64,000 nt of DNA from Demequina globuliformis (GTDB lineage: Bacteria > Actinomycetota > Actinomycetes > Actinomycetales > Demequinaceae): the NCBI RefSeq assembly GCF_000975155.1, contig NZ_BBRG01000001.1:789999-853998 (forward strand), in the 5' to 3' direction. The position numbers were made by a program, and so were the translations under genes. The notes under the pieces are model-generated. The model made no database searches. It saw nothing but the letters and a program-made list of their open reading frames with translations, and was not told the DNA's origin. Below are positions 25,490 to 37,950 of this stretch, piece by piece (the stretch's first letter is position 1; every line of letters starts with the position of its first letter).

Positions 25490-27370
25490 TTACAGACCCC
25501 CGACCACGATGATGAGAGCAATGAGGACCACGCCTACGAGCATGGTGGCGGCGTAGGACCGCACCTGCCCTGTCTGGAGCTTGCGCGAGGCCTCGCCCAA
25601 ACGGGCCCAGCCATGCGCTTGCTTGTTGACGGCGCCGTCGACGATTGCGGCGTCCGCGTAGACCAGCGTCCGCGTGAGGTGCTGGCCGGGACGCTGGAAC
25701 ACGGCGCGGTTCACGCCGTCTTGGAAGAAGTCGTTGCGTGCGGTGATGGTCGCCAGCGAGCCAGCTGGGGCCGTCTCGGGAACGTCAGCGCGGCCGTACT
25801 TCATCCAAGCAACAGCGGCGCCAACGATGACCAAGGCCAGCGTCAAAGCGATGATGACCGGAATCGGAATGACCGGATCGTGGTGCTCGGCGTGACCGGT
25901 GACGGGCTCCAGGAAGTGCGTGAAGCGGTCGCCAGTAGCCATGAACAGACCCAAGAATGCGGAGCCGACGGCCAGCACAATCATGGGCACGGTCATCAGC
26001 GGCGAGGACTCGTGCGGGTGCACGTCGTCCGTCCACCTGGCCTTGCCGTGGAACGTCATGAAGAACAGGCGAGACATGTAGAACGCGGTCAGGCCGGCAC
26101 CGATCAGGGCTGCTCCTCCGAGCACCCACGGCTGCCACCCTTCGCCCACAAACGCGGCCTCGATGATCTTGTCCTTGGACCAGTAGCCCGAGAACGGCGG
26201 GATGCCGAGGATCGCGAGCCATCCCAGTCCGAACGTCACCCAGGTAATGACCATGACGCCGCGCAACGCGCCGAACCGACGCATGTCGACCTGGTCGTTC
26301 ATGGCGTGCATCACGGAACCGGCGCCAAGGAACATGCCTGCCTTGAAGAAGCCGTGGGTCAGCAGGTGGAAGATCGCGAAGGCGTAGCCGATGGGGCCAA
26401 GGCCCGCGGCGAGCATCATGTAGCCAATCTGCGACATCGTCGAGGCGGCGAGCGCCTTCTTGATGTCGTCCTTCGCCATACCAATGAACGCACCGAGCAG
26501 CAGCGTGATCGCACCCACCACGGCGACAACCAGCTGCGCGTTGGGCGCCCCGTTGAAGATGGGCGCCGAGCGCACGATCAGGTACACACCGGCGGTGACC
26601 ATGGTCGCCGCGTGGATGAGCGCGGACACCGGCGTAGGACCGGCCATCGCGTCTCCCAGCCACGACTGCAGCGGGAACTGCGCGGACTTACCGCATGCGG
26701 CCAGCAGGAGCGCGAGACCAATCGCCGTGAGCGTCGCGGTCGAGGCCTCGGGGGCCTCAGCGAAGACCGTGGTGAAGTCGACGGCGCCGAACGCCGCAAA
26801 CATCATTCCCATCGCGATGATGAGGCCAATGTCACCGATGCGGTTCACCACGAACGCCTTGTTCGCGGCGGTGGCGTACTCGTTGCGGTGGTTCCAAAAG
26901 CCGATCAGCAGGTACGAGGCAAGGCCAACGCCCTCCCAGCCAAAGAACAGCAAGAGGTAAGAATCGGCGAGCACCAGCAGCAGCATCGCGGCGATGAACA
27001 GGTTGAGGTACGCGAAGAAGCGGCGACGTGCGACGTCGTGCTCCATGTAGGCAACTGAGTAGAAGTGAATGAGCGTGCCAACGAACGTGATGAGCATCAC
27101 GAAGGTGATGGACAGCGGGTCTACCAGCAGACCCACATTCACGTTGAGGTCGGAGCCTGGGATGAACTCCCACAGGGTCAACGTCGTGGCACGGTTCGCC
27201 GCGTCTTGTCCCAGCATCTCCAGGAGCGCTCCCGCGCCCACCAGGAATGCCGCACTCGAGGCGACGACTCCTACCCAGTGACCCCATGCATCGGCCCTCT
27301 TGCCGGCAACGAGCAAAAATGCTGCGCTTGCCAGCGGAATGGCGATGGCGAGCCAGATCAGTGACTGCAT
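25490..27370 (-). CDS. nuoL: NADH-quinone oxidoreductase subunit L
   Basis: 626-residue distal antiporter-like subunit of complex I, ending in the long lateral helix and a last membrane anchor. Motifs: [57 protein letters not shown] and [14 protein letters not shown] start 3 nt after nuoK. Length and order are canonical. Confidence 0.96.
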   Translation of the reverse strand: MQSLIWLAIAIPLASAAFLLVAGKRADAWGHWVGVVASSAAFLVGAGALLEMLGQDAANRATTLTLWEFIPGSDLNVNVGLLVDPLSITFVMLITFVGTLIHFYSVAYMEHDVARRRFFAYLNLFIAAMLLLVLADSYLLLFFGWEGVGLASYLLIGFWNHRNEYATAANKAFVVNRIGDIGLIIAMGMMFAAFGAVDFTTVFAEAPEASTATLTAIGLALLLAACGKSAQFPLQSWLGDAMAGPTPVSALIHAATMVTAGVYLIVRSAPIFNGAPNAQLVVAVVGAITLLLGAFIGMAKDDIKKALAASTMSQIGYMMLAAGLGPIGYAFAIFHLLTHGFFKAGMFLGAGSVMHAMNDQVDMRRFGALRGVMVITWVTFGLGWLAILGIPPFSGYWSKDKIIEAAFVGEGWQPWVLGGAALIGAGLTAFYMSRLFFMTFHGKARWTDDVHPHESSPLMTVPMIVLAVGSAFLGLFMATGDRFTHFLEPVTGHAEHHDPVIPIPVIIALTLALVIVGAAVAWMKYGRADVPETAPAGSLATITARNDFFQDGVNRAVFQRPGQHLTRTLVYADAAIVDGAVNKQAHGWARLGEASRKLQTGQVRSYAATMLVGVVLIALIIVVGGL

Positions 27371-27373
27371 CCC

Positions 27374-27673
27374 TTACCCCTTCAGCTCGGCGGGCTCGTC
27401 GAGCGAGATGGTCTGACGTGCGCGGAACAGGGCGATGATGATCGCCAGTCCCACCACAACCTCGGCGGCCGCGACCACCATGACGAAGAACGCCATGATC
27501 TGGCCGTCCAGCTCTCCGTACATCCTGGAGAACGCGACGAGCACGAGGTTGGCGGCATTGAGCATCAACTCAACGCCCATAAAAGCGACGATCGCGTTGC
27601 GGCGCAGCAGCACGGCGGCCGCGCCAATCGCGAACAGGATCGCGGCGAGGTACACGAAGCTCATGGCAGTCAC
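27374..27673 (-). CDS. nuoK: NADH-quinone oxidoreductase subunit K
   Basis: 99-residue subunit with three membrane helices. [17 protein letters not shown] carries the conserved glutamate and the second, in [13 protein letters not shown], is also present; both belong to the proton path. GTG start overlaps the nuoJ stop (GTGA); an ATG three codons in is an alternative. Confidence 0.95.
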   Translation of the reverse strand: MTAMSFVYLAAILFAIGAAAVLLRRNAIVAFMGVELMLNAANLVLVAFSRMYGELDGQIMAFFVMVVAAAEVVVGLAIIIALFRARQTISLDEPAELKG

Positions 27674-28473
27674 TTGGGCTCCTCCCCGTCGCGGGTGTTG
27701 CGCGTGTCGGCGTCGCGCGAGGGCGCACCGTGCGGGCGCGCCTCATGGTCAGGATTGTCGGTGTCCTCGAGCTGGGCCCGGAACTCCTGGCCGTCCTGCG
27801 TCTGGCGGCGGATCTCCAGCACGCGAGAGACCGACTCCTCGATGGGCTGGCCCTGGGGGTCGAGTGCGGGGACGTCGAGCGCGTTGTGGCGCGCGTACAC
27901 ACCTGGCATGGGCTTGTTCACGGGGTTAGCTCCCGCGAGCACGCGTGCCGCCTGCAGTTCGACCTGAGTGCGGCGCGGAGTCAGGCGCGGGACGTGAGTG
28001 AGCACGAGCGCGCCCACGGCGGCGGTAATGAGCAAAAAGCCCAAAACCTCCATGACGAGGACGTACTCACTGAAGAGGATCATCGCGACACCTTCTGGGT
28101 TACCCACCGTGTCCGTCAAGCGCGGCTCGATGGACGCATCGCCGATCACGGAGATCAGCAGGATGCCCAGGCCGCCGGCGGCGAGGAAGCCAATCCACTT
28201 CTGGCCCTTGATGGTCTCGCGCATGTCTTCAGCGTTGTCCACGCCCACGAGCATCATCACGAACAGGAACATCATCATGACGGCGCCCGTGTAGACCACG
28301 ATCTGCACCACGCCAAGGAACGGGGCGCCGAGGCCCACGTAGGCGGCGGCGAGCCCGACCATGACCAACACGATCGACATCGCGATGTGCACCGGACGCT
28401 TAGCAAACAGCAGCGCCAGCGAAGGAATGACGGTGAGTGCCGCCACGATCCAGAACAGGACCTCACTTACCAC
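27670..28473 (-). CDS. nuoJ: NADH-quinone oxidoreductase subunit J
   Basis: 267-residue subunit with five membrane helices in its first 170 residues, including [17 protein letters not shown], which contains the helix-breaking region of NuoJ. The remaining 95 or so residues are a hydrophilic tail rich in Arg, Glu and Asp that E. coli NuoJ (about 184 residues) lacks. GTG start overlaps nuoI by 11 nt. Confidence 0.93.
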   Translation of the reverse strand: MVSEVLFWIVAALTVIPSLALLFAKRPVHIAMSIVLVMVGLAAAYVGLGAPFLGVVQIVVYTGAVMMMFLFVMMLVGVDNAEDMRETIKGQKWIGFLAAGGLGILLISVIGDASIEPRLTDTVGNPEGVAMILFSEYVLVMEVLGFLLITAAVGALVLTHVPRLTPRRTQVELQAARVLAGANPVNKPMPGVYARHNALDVPALDPQGQPIEESVSRVLEIRRQTQDGQEFRAQLEDTDNPDHEARPHGAPSRDADTRNTRDGEEPK

Positions 28474-29152
28474 GGGCGGCCTCCGACACTCGGTTCTCCG
28501 GCAGAGTCTCGTCCTCAGGACGGTTCTCGCGGACCCAGTCCACCTGCTCCTCGACCACCTTCAGGACATCGCCCTTGTAGTAGTCGTCATCAACAGTGCC
28601 CGGCACCATGGGGTGAGGCGCCGCCAGCATGTCCTTGCCCATGGGGGCCAGGAGGTCCTGCTTCTCGTAGATGAGACCCTCACGGGTGGGACCGGCGAGC
28701 TCGTAGTCCGTGGTCATCGTCAGTGCACGCGTGGGGCACGCCTCGATGCACAGGCCACAGAAAATGCAGCGTAGGTAGTTGATCTGATAGACGCGGCCGT
28801 AGCGCTCACCGGGCGAGTACTGCGCGTCCGGCGTGTTGGAGTCCGCCTCCACGTAGATCGCGTCAGCAGGGCATGCCCAGGCGCACAGCTCGCAGCCAAT
28901 GCACTTCTCGAGACCATCGGCGTAGCGGTTGAGCTGGTGACGCCCGTGGTAGCGAGGCATGGCCGTGTCTCGCTTGTCCGGGTACTGCTCGGTCACGGTG
29001 GGCTTGAAGAAGTTGCGCAGCGTGACACCAAAACCGGCGACGGGTGCGAACACCTTGCCAACCGGGCCCGGCTCGGGCAGGTTGGACTCGAACTTCTCCG
29101 CAGCGCCGTCGCGCTCACGGTTGACCTTCCAGACGTCGTCGGAGTCAGTCAT
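28463..29152 (-). CDS. nuoI: NADH-quinone oxidoreductase subunit I
   Basis: 229-residue peripheral-arm subunit carrying clusters N6a and N6b. Two ferredoxin-like motifs are intact: [12 protein letters not shown] and [12 protein letters not shown]. The ATG at 29152 lies inside the nuoH end (8-nt overlap) and gives the expected N-terminus; upstream in-frame codons belong to nuoH in another frame. Confidence 0.95.
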   Translation of the reverse strand: MTDSDDVWKVNRERDGAAEKFESNLPEPGPVGKVFAPVAGFGVTLRNFFKPTVTEQYPDKRDTAMPRYHGRHQLNRYADGLEKCIGCELCAWACPADAIYVEADSNTPDAQYSPGERYGRVYQINYLRCIFCGLCIEACPTRALTMTTDYELAGPTREGLIYEKQDLLAPMGKDMLAAPHPMVPGTVDDDYYKGDVLKVVEEQVDWVRENRPEDETLPENRVSEAARGK

Positions 29153-30497
29153 CGTCGCCTCCTTCGGTGGCGGCTCGGCTGGCGCTCGCCTCAACGGTGC
29201 GACCGGAGCGAGGCGAGGGGGGCAGGGTCTGGTGTGGCAGCGGCGGGACCGGGTATCCGCCAGCAAAGGCGTCCAGAACCTCAGGCTCTGGCTCCGTCTC
29301 TTCCGGCTTCTTCGCTTCCTTCGCGTCCTTGATGAAGCTGATCACGGAGATGGTGAGCAGGATGCCCACCAGGCCGGCGACGGCGTCGTAGACGGCGAGG
29401 TCACGGCCCCACGAGTCGAAGATCTGGCGACCCACGGAGAAGAAAACGAGCCATCCCAGGCCGACAGGGATGAGGACCTTCCACCCAAACTTCATGAACT
29501 GGTCGTAGCGGAAGCGCAGCAGCGAACCGCGCACCCACACGAAGAAGAACATGAGCAGCCAGATCTTGAGGATCAGCCATACGGGGCCAAGCCACGCGGA
29601 GTTGAGGAACTCGCCGCCTGGCCAATCCATGGGCCACGGCGCATGCCAGCCTCCAAGGAACAGCGTGGCGGCCACGGCGGACACGTTGATCATGTTCATG
29701 TACTCCGCGAGGAAGAACCACGCGAACTTCATGGACGAGTACTCGGTCATGAAGCCGGCCACCAGCTCGCCCTCGGCCTCGGGAAGGTCGAAGGGCAGGC
29801 GGTTGGTCTCGCCGACCATGGAGATGACGTAAATCACGAAGGCGGGGAACAGCGGCCAGATCCACCAGCGGTCTTCCTGCGCCGCGACAATGCCGGTCGT
29901 GGACATGGTGCTCGACAGCAAGAACACGGTGACGAGCGACAGGCCCATCGCGAGTTCGTAGGAGATGACCTGTGCGGTGGAACGGATCGCACCCATCAGC
30001 GGGTAGGTCGAGCCGGAGGCCCAACCACCCAGCACAATGCCGTACACACCCAGGGCCGCGCAGGCCAGGATGTAGAGCACCGCGACGGGGAAGTCCGTCA
30101 GCATCATGGGCGTCGTGTTGTCCGTGCCAGGGATCGTGATCTCCGGCCCAAACGGGATGACCGCGAAAATCAGGAACGCGCAGAACACGGAGATCGCGGG
30201 CGCCACGATGTACAGCACCTTGTCCGCGGCGCGGACCGTGATGTCCTCCTTGAACAGGAGCTTCATCGCGTCGGAGACCGACTGCAGCAGGCCGAACGGT
30301 CCCAGGCGGTTGGGTCCTGGACGCAGCTGGAGGCGACCGATCACACGGCGCTCGAACCAGACTGCGAACAGCACGCTCGTCAGCAGGAAGACGAGGATGA
30401 TGACGGACTTGACGATCGGCACCCATAGCGGGTCGTCTGCCAAGGCGGCGGTGGTGGCCTCAACGGGATCCACCGCAGTCAGCAGGGTCGAGATCAT
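29145..30497 (-). CDS. nuoH: NADH-quinone oxidoreductase subunit H
   Basis: 450-residue membrane subunit next to the quinone site. [61 protein letters not shown] and [15 protein letters not shown] are canonical, with the quinone-chamber charged residues present. A hydrophilic C-terminal tail of about 55 residues, rich in Glu, Pro and Arg, follows the last helix. The ATG shares one base with the nuoG stop (TGATG). Confidence 0.95.
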   Translation of the reverse strand: MISTLLTAVDPVEATTAALADDPLWVPIVKSVIILVFLLTSVLFAVWFERRVIGRLQLRPGPNRLGPFGLLQSVSDAMKLLFKEDITVRAADKVLYIVAPAISVFCAFLIFAVIPFGPEITIPGTDNTTPMMLTDFPVAVLYILACAALGVYGIVLGGWASGSTYPLMGAIRSTAQVISYELAMGLSLVTVFLLSSTMSTTGIVAAQEDRWWIWPLFPAFVIYVISMVGETNRLPFDLPEAEGELVAGFMTEYSSMKFAWFFLAEYMNMINVSAVAATLFLGGWHAPWPMDWPGGEFLNSAWLGPVWLILKIWLLMFFFVWVRGSLLRFRYDQFMKFGWKVLIPVGLGWLVFFSVGRQIFDSWGRDLAVYDAVAGLVGILLTISVISFIKDAKEAKKPEETEPEPEVLDAFAGGYPVPPLPHQTLPPSPRSGRTVEASASRAATEGGDDD

Positions 30498-32986
30498 CAC
30501 ATGCCTCCCTTGACCGTGACGCGCGCACCCGGCTCCACGCCGAGTTCCTGAGCGACCCACGACCCAGGCGACTTCGCCGGGACCCAGACCACACCGTCGA
30601 TCATGTCCGTGATCGCCACCGGCAGTTCGAGTGAACCGTACTGCGTCGAGACCGTCACCAGGCCGTCCTTGAGGCCCACAGCATCGGCCGTCTTGCGCGA
30701 CAGGCGCGCAACGGAGGTGCGGCCGGTGCCCGCAAGGTACGGTTCACCGTCCTGAAGGGCACCCTCGTCAACGAGCTGGTGCCACGAGGCCAGCACCAGG
30801 TCGGCACCGGGCTTCGCGTCGATCTTGACGGCATCCACCTTGGGCGCGGCGGGACGCTCACCGGCTGCCGCAGCACCCAGGGCGCCGAGCTGCTGGGACA
30901 CTTCGCCCACCGTGCCGGTGCCCAGGTGCACGCCCAGTTCGCGAGCGAGGATGTCGAGCACGCGGTGGTCGCTCATGGCGTCCGTCTTGATCGCGGTCGC
31001 GAAGCCGCGCAGGCGTCCCTCCCAGTTGACGAACGTGCCTGACTTCTCTGACGGCGGCGCCACGGGCAAGACCACGTCGGCCGCCTCGGCCACCTCAGAG
31101 CGGCGCACTTCAAGCGACAGCACAAAGCCGGTGCGCTCAATGGCGGCGCTCAGGTCGCCGGTGACGTCGGACGGCGTGACACCGCCCAGGATCAGGGCGT
31201 CGAGCTTGCCATCCTTCGCGGCGGCGATGATCGAGGCTGCGTCGCGGCCAGCGGCCTCGGGCAGCGCGTCCACACCCCAGGCCTGGGCAACCGCGGAACG
31301 GGCCGATGCCTCGGTCACCGAGCGTCCGCCCGGCAGGAGCGTGGGGAGGGCGCCAGCTTCAAGCGCACCGCGCTCTCCGGCACGGCGAGGGATCCACGCC
31401 AGCCGTGCGCCGGTGCGCTTGGCGAGCGCCAGTGCCTGGGTATAGGCGCCGGGCGACCCGGCCAGGCGTTCGCCGACCACGATGATCGAGCCGTCGGCCT
31501 TCAGCGCCTCGGACGCCTCCGTGGAGCCCTTGACCCCAGCGAGGGCCTTGCCTTCGCCACCGGGGGCGGCAGGCAGGAGCGTTGCGTCGAGCTTTTCCGC
31601 ACCGCGCGTGAGGAATGGCGCCACGGTGAAGACCTGCTGCGAACCTACGGACTTGCGCAGGCGCAGGAAGACCACACCGCCTTCGTCCTCGGGCTCAAAG
31701 CCGGCGAGCAGCACGGCGGGGGCCTTCTCGAGGTCGGCGAAGGTCACTCCCATGCCGGTCGCGGCGACGGAGGAGCCCAGGAAGGCGATCTCCTCGTCGG
31801 ACGCGGTGCGGGTGCGCACGTCAACATCGTTGGTGCCCAGCACCGTGCGGGCAAACTTCTGGTACGCGTAGGCGTCCTCGAGCGTGACGCGACCGCCGGG
31901 GAGCACTGCCGCACCCTGGGCCTCGTCTCCGGTCAGCGCCGCGCGCAAGCCCTTGGCTGCCGCCGCGAGGGCGTCAGGCCACGAGGCCTCGTGCAACTGA
32001 CCGTCCTCGCCGCGCACCAGCGGGCGAGTGATGCGGTCAGACAGGTTCTGCCACGAGAAAGCGAAGCGGTCCTTGTCCGTGATCCACTCTTCGTTCACCA
32101 CGGGGTCGTTGTCAGCGAGGCGGCGCAGAATCTTGCCGCGCCGGTGGTCCGTGCGGATCGCGGAACCCGAGGAGTCGTGCTCCGAGATTCCGGGGCTCGA
32201 GACCAGGTCAAACGGGCGCGAACGGAATCGGTAGGACGCGCTCGTCAGGGCGCCAACGGGGCAAATCTGGATCGTGTTGCCCGAGTAGTACGACGAGAAG
32301 GCACGGCCGGACTCATCCTCCGCGGCGACGCCGATGGGCTCGTAGCCGTCGAACTCGAGGACATCCTCATTGAACGTGCCGATCTGCTGCATCGCACCAC
32401 GGTTCTGGAGATCGATGAACGCGTCGCCCGCGATCTCCTTCGAGAAACGGGTGCAACGCTGGCACAGGATGCAACGCTCGCGGTCCAAGAGGATCTGCGA
32501 GCTCAGCGACAGCGGCTTCTCGAAGACGCGCTTGACGTCGATGAAGCGCGTCTCGGTGCGGCCATTGCTCATCGCCTGGTTCTGCAGGGGGCATTCGCCA
32601 CCCTTGTCACAGACCGGGCAGTCAAGGGGGTGGTTGATGAGCAGCAGCTCCATCACACCCTCCTGCGCCTTCTGGGCGGTCTCCGAGGAGTGCTGAGTGT
32701 TGACGACCATCCCGTCCATCACCGTCATGGTGCACGAGGCCTGCGGCTTGGGGAACGGCCGCACGTTGCCTTCACGGTCAGGCGCGGCGACATCCACGAG
32801 GCACTGGCGGCACGCACCTGCAGGCTTCAGCAGCGGGTGGTCGCAAAAGCGCGGGATGTCGATACCGACCTGCTCGGCGGCACGGATGATGAGGGTGCCC
32901 TTGGGCACGGTCACCTCGGTGCCGTCGATCGTCAGTGAGACGGTCTCGACGGCCTGCGTGGTGGCCTTGTCCGCGGTCGAGGTCAT
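30497..32986 (-). CDS. nuoG: NADH-quinone oxidoreductase subunit G
   Basis: 829-residue largest peripheral-arm subunit. N-terminal 2Fe-2S domain with [19 protein letters not shown], then the N5 histidine/cysteine region with [13 protein letters not shown], then [19 protein letters not shown] for the next cluster. The molybdopterin-oxidoreductase-like C-terminal half carries no cofactor in this family and diverges strongly. ATG start overlaps the nuoF stop (ATGA). Confidence 0.95.
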   Translation of the reverse strand: MTSTADKATTQAVETVSLTIDGTEVTVPKGTLIIRAAEQVGIDIPRFCDHPLLKPAGACRQCLVDVAAPDREGNVRPFPKPQASCTMTVMDGMVVNTQHSSETAQKAQEGVMELLLINHPLDCPVCDKGGECPLQNQAMSNGRTETRFIDVKRVFEKPLSLSSQILLDRERCILCQRCTRFSKEIAGDAFIDLQNRGAMQQIGTFNEDVLEFDGYEPIGVAAEDESGRAFSSYYSGNTIQICPVGALTSASYRFRSRPFDLVSSPGISEHDSSGSAIRTDHRRGKILRRLADNDPVVNEEWITDKDRFAFSWQNLSDRITRPLVRGEDGQLHEASWPDALAAAAKGLRAALTGDEAQGAAVLPGGRVTLEDAYAYQKFARTVLGTNDVDVRTRTASDEEIAFLGSSVAATGMGVTFADLEKAPAVLLAGFEPEDEGGVVFLRLRKSVGSQQVFTVAPFLTRGAEKLDATLLPAAPGGEGKALAGVKGSTEASEALKADGSIIVVGERLAGSPGAYTQALALAKRTGARLAWIPRRAGERGALEAGALPTLLPGGRSVTEASARSAVAQAWGVDALPEAAGRDAASIIAAAKDGKLDALILGGVTPSDVTGDLSAAIERTGFVLSLEVRRSEVAEAADVVLPVAPPSEKSGTFVNWEGRLRGFATAIKTDAMSDHRVLDILARELGVHLGTGTVGEVSQQLGALGAAAAGERPAAPKVDAVKIDAKPGADLVLASWHQLVDEGALQDGEPYLAGTGRTSVARLSRKTADAVGLKDGLVTVSTQYGSLELPVAITDMIDGVVWVPAKSPGSWVAQELGVEPGARVTVKGGM

Positions 32987-34311
32987 GCGTGAGCCTCCTC
33001 GGTGACCTTCGCGGGTGCGTCGTAGTCAAACAGCGCAGATGCGGAGTGGTCGAACGGGCACGCGGCATCCGCGATGTGCTGTTCGAACTCCTCCCGGAAG
33101 TACTGAATGGAACTGGAAATGCAGCTCGTGGCACCGTCGCCAAGCGCGCAGAACGCGCGCCCAAGGATCGACTCGCACGTGTCGAGCAGCTGCTGAATGT
33201 CTGCCTCGGTGCCCTGGCCGCCCTCGATGCGCTTGAGAATCTGGGTCAGCCAGAAGGTGCCTTCGCGGCACGGGGTGCACTTGCCGCAGGACTCGTGCTT
33301 ATAGAACTCGGTCCAGCGAGTGACGACGCGCACCACGCAGGTGGTCTCGTCGAAGATCTGTAGGGCACGGGTACCGAGCATGGAGCCCGCCGAACCCACG
33401 GACTCGTAGTCCAGCGGGGTGTCGAGGTGCTCGTCGGTGAAGATCGGGGTGGATGACCCGCCTGGCGTCCAGAACTTGAGCTTCTTGCCGCCGCGGACAC
33501 CACCAGCCATATCCAGCAGTTCGCGCAGGGTGATCCCGAGCGGGGCCTCGTACTGGCCTGGGCGTTCAACGTGCCCTGACAGCGAGAACAGGCCCATGCC
33601 CTTGGAGCGCTCAGTGCCCATCGAGGTAAACCACTCGACGCCACGGTCGATGATCGCGGGGACAGACGCAATGGATTCCACGTTGTTGACCACAGTCGGG
33701 CGAGCGTACAGACCCGCGACCGCGGGGAACGGCGGCTTGAGGCGCGGCTGACCGCGTCGGCCCTCAAGGGAGTCCAGCAGGGCGGTCTCTTCACCACAGA
33801 TGTACGCGCCGGCGCCGGCGTGCACGGTGACGTCGAGGTCGAACCCGGAGCCGTGGATGTTCTTGCCAAGGTGACCGGCTGCGTATGCCTCACGCACGGC
33901 CTGCATGAGGCGGCGGTACACGTGAGTGACCTCGCCACGCAGGTAAATGAAGGCGTGGTTGCAGCCAATGGCGTAAGACGTGATCGCGACGCCCTCGATC
34001 AGCACCTGAGGTGCCGAGAGCATGGTCGGGATGTCCTTGCACGTGCCCGGCTCGGACTCGTCTGCGTTCACCACCAGGTAGCGGGGGCCGCCGTCGTCCG
34101 GGGGCAGGAAGCCCCACTTCATACCGGTGGGGAAGCCCGCGCCACCACGGCCGCGCAGACCGGAGTCCTTCACGGCCTGGACAATGTCGTTCTTGTCCAT
34201 CCCAAGCGCCTTCTTGAGCGCGCGGTAGCCGCCGTGGCTCTCATACGTCGACAGCTTCCAGGACTGCTCTGCGTCCCAGGTCGCCGACAAGACGGGGGTG
34301 AGGTCGGTCAT
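32983..34311 (-). CDS. nuoF: NADH-quinone oxidoreductase subunit F
   Basis: 442-residue flavoprotein that oxidises [21 protein letters not shown] is the FMN/NADH-binding glycine-rich loop, [15 protein letters not shown] follows, and [11 protein letters not shown] plus a downstream cysteine bind cluster N3. ATG start overlaps nuoE (ATGA). Confidence 0.96.
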   Translation of the reverse strand: MTDLTPVLSATWDAEQSWKLSTYESHGGYRALKKALGMDKNDIVQAVKDSGLRGRGGAGFPTGMKWGFLPPDDGGPRYLVVNADESEPGTCKDIPTMLSAPQVLIEGVAITSYAIGCNHAFIYLRGEVTHVYRRLMQAVREAYAAGHLGKNIHGSGFDLDVTVHAGAGAYICGEETALLDSLEGRRGQPRLKPPFPAVAGLYARPTVVNNVESIASVPAIIDRGVEWFTSMGTERSKGMGLFSLSGHVERPGQYEAPLGITLRELLDMAGGVRGGKKLKFWTPGGSSTPIFTDEHLDTPLDYESVGSAGSMLGTRALQIFDETTCVVRVVTRWTEFYKHESCGKCTPCREGTFWLTQILKRIEGGQGTEADIQQLLDTCESILGRAFCALGDGATSCISSSIQYFREEFEQHIADAACPFDHSASALFDYDAPAKVTEEAHA

Positions 34312-34961
34312 CGCTGCTCCTCCCAGCCCTGCTCGCGGGCGATCTTGAGGCCCACCAGCGTGGGATCGCCCACACCTTGGTCCTCGTCCACCTTGCCGTC
34401 CTCGAAGCCGGCGAGGACTCGCTCGGTCTCCTTGAACGTCGACACCTTGTGGGGGCCGCGGGTGGGCTTCACGTCACGTCCCTCGAGGATGTCGTCCACG
34501 ACGCGCAGCGCGCGGTCAGGCGTCATGTTGTCGAAGAACTCCCAGTTGACCATCATCACGGGGGCGTAATCGCACGCCGCGTTGCACTCGATGCGCTCGA
34601 GGGAAATCTTGCCGTCGGCCGTGGTCTCGTCGTGACCCACGCCGCACTTGTCGGACAGCTGACGCCAAATCTCGTCGCCGCCCATCGTCGCGCACAGCGC
34701 GGTGGTGCACACGCCCACCTGGTACTCGCCGTTGGGGCGGCGCTTGTACTGGGTGTAGAACGTCGCGACCGCGGAGACCTCGGCGCTCGTGAGGTCAACG
34801 ACCTCGGCACAGAAGGAGATGCCGTCGGGGCTCACGTAGCCGTCAACCGACTGCACCAGGTGCAGGAGCGGCAACAGCGCGGACCGCTTCACCGGGTACC
34901 GGCTCAGGATCTCGTCCGCGTCCTTGCGCAACTGCGCGAGGGTGTCTGCGTCGTAGGTCAT
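34308..34961 (-). CDS. nuoE: NADH-quinone oxidoreductase subunit E
   Basis: 217-residue thioredoxin-like subunit holding the 2Fe-2S cluster N1a. Ligands are the cysteines in [10 protein letters not shown] and [10 protein letters not shown]-terminal helical region ends with [17 protein letters not shown]-terminal extension of about 40 residues beyond E. coli NuoE is usual for actinobacteria. The ATG at 34961 overlaps the nuoD stop (ATGA). Confidence 0.95.
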   Translation of the reverse strand: MTYDADTLAQLRKDADEILSRYPVKRSALLPLLHLVQSVDGYVSPDGISFCAEVVDLTSAEVSAVATFYTQYKRRPNGEYQVGVCTTALCATMGGDEIWRQLSDKCGVGHDETTADGKISLERIECNAACDYAPVMMVNWEFFDNMTPDRALRVVDDILEGRDVKPTRGPHKVSTFKETERVLAGFEDGKVDEDQGVGDPTLVGLKIAREQGWEEQR

Positions 34962-36301
34962 CGGTCCACGCCTCCCAGCACCATGTCGATCGACGCGATC
35001 GCGACCACGACGTCGGCCACCTGGCCGCCCTCGCACATGATCGACAGCGCCTGCAGGTTGTTGAAGCCGGGGTCACGGAAGTGGGCACGCCACGGCTTGG
35101 CTCCGCCGTCGGACACCAGGTGCACACCGAGCAGACCCTTGGGTCCCTCAATGGCCTGGTAAACCTGGCCAGCGGGGACATCGAAGCCCTCGGTGACCAG
35201 CTTGAAGTGGTGGATCAGCGCCTCCATGGACTCACCCATGATGTGGCGGATGTGCTCAGGCGAGTTGCCCTGGCCGTCGCTGCCGATCGACAACTGAGCG
35301 GGCCATGCGATCTTCTTGTCCGCGACCATGACGGGGCCGTCGCCAAGCTTCTCGAGACGGTCGATGCACTGCTCGACGATCTTCAGCGACTCGTAGCACT
35401 CTTCCATGCGCAGGACCATGCGTGCCCACGCGTCGGAGTCGGTCGAGGTCGGCACCTGGAAGTCGTAGGTCTCGTAACCGCAGTACGGCTCTGCCTTGCG
35501 CAGGTCGTACGGCAGTCCGGTCGCGCGCAGGATGGGGCCGGTGATACCGAGCGCGGTGGCGGCGGGGAGGTCGACCTTGGCGACGTTCTTGAGACGTCCC
35601 TTGAGGATGGGGTTTTCCATCTGCAGCGCGGACAGCTCGTCTAGGCGCAGCTTGACCTCGGGCACCATCGCGCGCAGCGCCTCGATGCCGCCCTCGGGAA
35701 GGCCCTGGGAGACGCCGCCGGGGCGGATGTAGTTGTTGTTCGTGCGCAGGCCGGTGATCATTTCGATGACCTTGAAGGTCTCTTCACGGCCAATGAATGC
35801 CGTGGTCATGATCGTGGTGGCGCCCAACTCGTTTCCACCGGTGCCGACGGCGACCAGGTGGGAGCCAATGCGGGTGAGCTCCGCCATGAGCACGCGCAAA
35901 ATGGAGGCGCGCTCGGGGATGTCATCCGTGATGCCCAGCAGCTTCTCAATGCCAAGGCAGTACGCGAGCTCCTGAGTCATCGAGGCCACGTAGTCCATGC
36001 GGGTACAGAACGTCACGCCCTGCGTCCACGTCCGGTACTCCATGTTCTTCTCGATACCGGTGTGGAGATAGCCGATGCCGGCACGGGCTTCCGTGACGGT
36101 CTCGCCTTCGATCTCGAGCATGACGCGCAGCACACCGTGCGTAGACGGGTGCTGGGGGCCCATGTTCATGACGATGCGCTGTTGGCCCAGGCGCATGGCC
36201 TCTTCCACGGTCTCCGACCAGTCGGCACCGTAAACGTTGTACTCGGGAACGTCGGCATCTTCGACGAAGGAGCCGGTTGCCTGTGCGGTGGGGTTGTTCA
36301 T
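34958..36301 (-). CDS. nuoD: NADH-quinone oxidoreductase subunit D
   Basis: 447-residue hydrogenase-like subunit that forms the quinone-binding pocket with Nuo[15 protein letters not shown] holds the quinone-contacting histidine; [29 protein letters not shown] and [13 protein letters not shown] are canonical. ATG start overlaps the nuoC stop. Confidence 0.96.
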   Translation of the reverse strand: MNNPTAQATGSFVEDADVPEYNVYGADWSETVEEAMRLGQQRIVMNMGPQHPSTHGVLRVMLEIEGETVTEARAGIGYLHTGIEKNMEYRTWTQGVTFCTRMDYVASMTQELAYCLGIEKLLGITDDIPERASILRVLMAELTRIGSHLVAVGTGGNELGATTIMTTAFIGREETFKVIEMITGLRTNNNYIRPGGVSQGLPEGGIEALRAMVPEVKLRLDELSALQMENPILKGRLKNVAKVDLPAATALGITGPILRATGLPYDLRKAEPYCGYETYDFQVPTSTDSDAWARMVLRMEECYESLKIVEQCIDRLEKLGDGPVMVADKKIAWPAQLSIGSDGQGNSPEHIRHIMGESMEALIHHFKLVTEGFDVPAGQVYQAIEGPKGLLGVHLVSDGGAKPWRAHFRDPGFNNLQALSIMCEGGQVADVVVAIASIDMVLGGVDR

Positions 36302-36993
36302 CGGTACTGCCTCCGCTCACCGGGCGAGGGCACTTCTGCACCCTTGTATTCGATCGGAATGCCGCCCAGGGGGTAGTCCTTGCGCTGCGGGTGGCCTACC
36401 CAGTCGTCCGGCATTTCAATGCGAGCGAGCGACGGGTGGCCGTCAAAGATGATGCCAAAGAAGTCCCAGGTCTCACGCTCGTGCCAGTTGTTCATGGGGT
36501 AGATCGCGCACAGGGACGGGATGTGGGGGTCGTTGTCGTCCACGGCCACTTCCACGCGCAGGCGGCGGTTGTGGGTGATGGACTGCATGGGGTAGACGGC
36601 GTGTAGTTCGCGGCCCTTGTCGGCGGGGTAGTGCACGCCGGACACGCCCAGGCACATTTCGAAGCGCAGATCCTGGTCGTCGCGCAGGTGCTGGGCAACC
36701 TCGTACAGGTGATCGCGCGCGATGTAGAGCGTGAGCTCGCCGCGGGCAACGACGACGTACTCGATCGCCTCAGCAGCCTTGTCCCCAAGGAGCTCCTCAA
36801 GGACGTCAACGACGCCGTCGAACCATTCGCCGTACGGGCGCTCGGACGCACCGGGCATCTGGACCGGCTTGACGAGTCCGTCGAATCCCGACGTGTCGCC
36901 CTTGGCGCCGAACAGTCCCTCGCGGACGTTGATGAGCGTCAGGGGTGAACGGCCCTCAGCCTCGACCGGCTGAATCTCGTTGTTGTCGCTCAA
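36298..36993 (-). CDS. nuoC: NADH-quinone oxidoreductase subunit C
   Basis: 231-residue peripheral-arm subunit that links NuoD and NuoB. The family signature [27 protein letters not shown] is visible in pieces: [18 protein letters not shown] and [17 protein letters not shown]. The start is a TTG overlapping the nuoB stop (TTGA), so initiation is likely to rely on coupling. Confidence 0.94.
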   Translation of the reverse strand: MSDNNEIQPVEAEGRSPLTLINVREGLFGAKGDTSGFDGLVKPVQMPGASERPYGEWFDGVVDVLEELLGDKAAEAIEYVVVARGELTLYIARDHLYEVAQHLRDDQDLRFEMCLGVSGVHYPADKGRELHAVYPMQSITHNRRLRVEVAVDDNDPHIPSLCAIYPMNNWHERETWDFFGIIFDGHPSLARIEMPDDWVGHPQRKDYPLGGIPIEYKGAEVPSPGERRQYR

Positions 36994-37541
36994 CGCAGCA
37001 GCCCCTTCTGGTCAATGGTCGGGGTCGCCTTGAGCGCGGCGGCCTCTGCGGCGGCGGCGATCTCGCGACGGTTGGCGCCCATGGGGGTGTTCTTGACCTG
37101 CTCCTGCAGCTCCAGCAGCGCGTTGATCAGCATCTCGGGGCGAGGCGGGCAACCGGGAAGGTAGATGTCCACCGGCACCACGTGGTCAACGCCCTGGACA
37201 ATCGCGTAGTTGTTGAACATGCCACCCGAGGAGGCACACACGCCCATCGACAGCACCCACTTGGGCTCGGCCATCTGGTCGTAGACCTGGCGAACAATGG
37301 GGGCCATCTTGTTGGACACGCGACCCGCGACGATCATCATGTCTGCCTGGCGCGGTGAGCCACGGAAGACCTCGGAGCCAAAGCGCGAGATGTCGAACCG
37401 GGACGTACCGGTGCCCATCATCTCGATTGCGCAGCACGCCAAGCCGAAGGTTGCCGGCCACAGCGAGCCTGCTCGCATGTAGCCCACAAACTTCTCGACA
37501 GTGCCGAGCATGAACGGAGGTGCACTCTCTTCAATACCCAT
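36990..37541 (-). CDS. nuoB: NADH-quinone oxidoreductase subunit B
   Basis: 183-residue subunit carrying terminal cluster N2, which reduces quinone. The adjacent cysteine pair in [22 protein letters not shown] and [12 protein letters not shown] supply the four ligands. ATG start 3 nt downstream of nuoA. Confidence 0.96.
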   Translation of the reverse strand: MGIEESAPPFMLGTVEKFVGYMRAGSLWPATFGLACCAIEMMGTGTSRFDISRFGSEVFRGSPRQADMMIVAGRVSNKMAPIVRQVYDQMAEPKWVLSMGVCASSGGMFNNYAIVQGVDHVVPVDIYLPGCPPRPEMLINALLELQEQVKNTPMGANRREIAAAAEAAALKATPTIDQKGLLR

Positions 37542-37544
37542 AAG

Positions 37545-37904
37545 TCAGTCCCACTCAAATCCGCCGCGGCGCCACTCGTACACGAAGGGGATCGTGATGA
37601 GGGCGAGGAAGGTCATTGTCGCGATGAGGCCGAACCATCCCAGTGCGTCGTGAGCGACGGCCCACGGGTACAGGAAGACGACCTCGATGTCGAAGACGAT
37701 GAAGGTCATCGCTACGAGGTAATACTTGATCGGCACGCGTCCGCCGCCGACCGCGCCCGGGGTGGGCTGCAGGCCGGACTCGTACTGGTCCACCTTCGCG
37801 GAGTTGTAGCGCTGGGGACCCACGAGGCGGCTGACGATCAGGCCAGCCACCGCCATCAGTGCGGCGACGCAGATCATCACCACGATGGGGACGTAGGGAT
37901 TCAC
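37545..37904 (-). CDS. nuoA: NADH-quinone oxidoreductase subunit A
   Basis: 119-residue subunit with three membrane helices. YESGLQPTPGAVGGGRVPIKYY and FDIEVVFLYPWAV are the hallmark NuoA segments, here YESGLQPTPGA and FIVFDIEVVFLYPWA. GTG start follows GAAGGAG. It lies 46 nt past menJ, with no hairpin in between, so menJ and nuoA probably share a transcript. Confidence 0.95.
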   Translation of the reverse strand: MNPYVPIVVMICVAALMAVAGLIVSRLVGPQRYNSAKVDQYESGLQPTPGAVGGGRVPIKYYLVAMTFIVFDIEVVFLYPWAVAHDALGWFGLIATMTFLALITIPFVYEWRRGGFEWD

Positions 37905-37950
37905 TGAGCGGCTCCTTCGTTTTGGTCGTCGGAAGCGGTGCGGAAAGTCG

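Noticed and set aside
25613-27058. 481-codon plus-strand frame across nuoL
   Set aside because: Fully antisense to nuoL, rich in Arg, His and Gln with low-complexity composition, and without a ribosome binding site; a shadow frame.
28959-30428. 489-codon plus-strand frame across nuoI-nuoH
   Set aside because: Antisense to two conserved complex I genes; composition is that of a reversed membrane-protein gene, not of a real protein.
36298-36993. Frameshift or mis-start in nuoC because it lacks an ATG or GTG at the N-terminus
   Set aside because: A TTG overlapping the nuoB stop gives the expected length and N-terminus, and trkA uses a coupled TTG in the same way.
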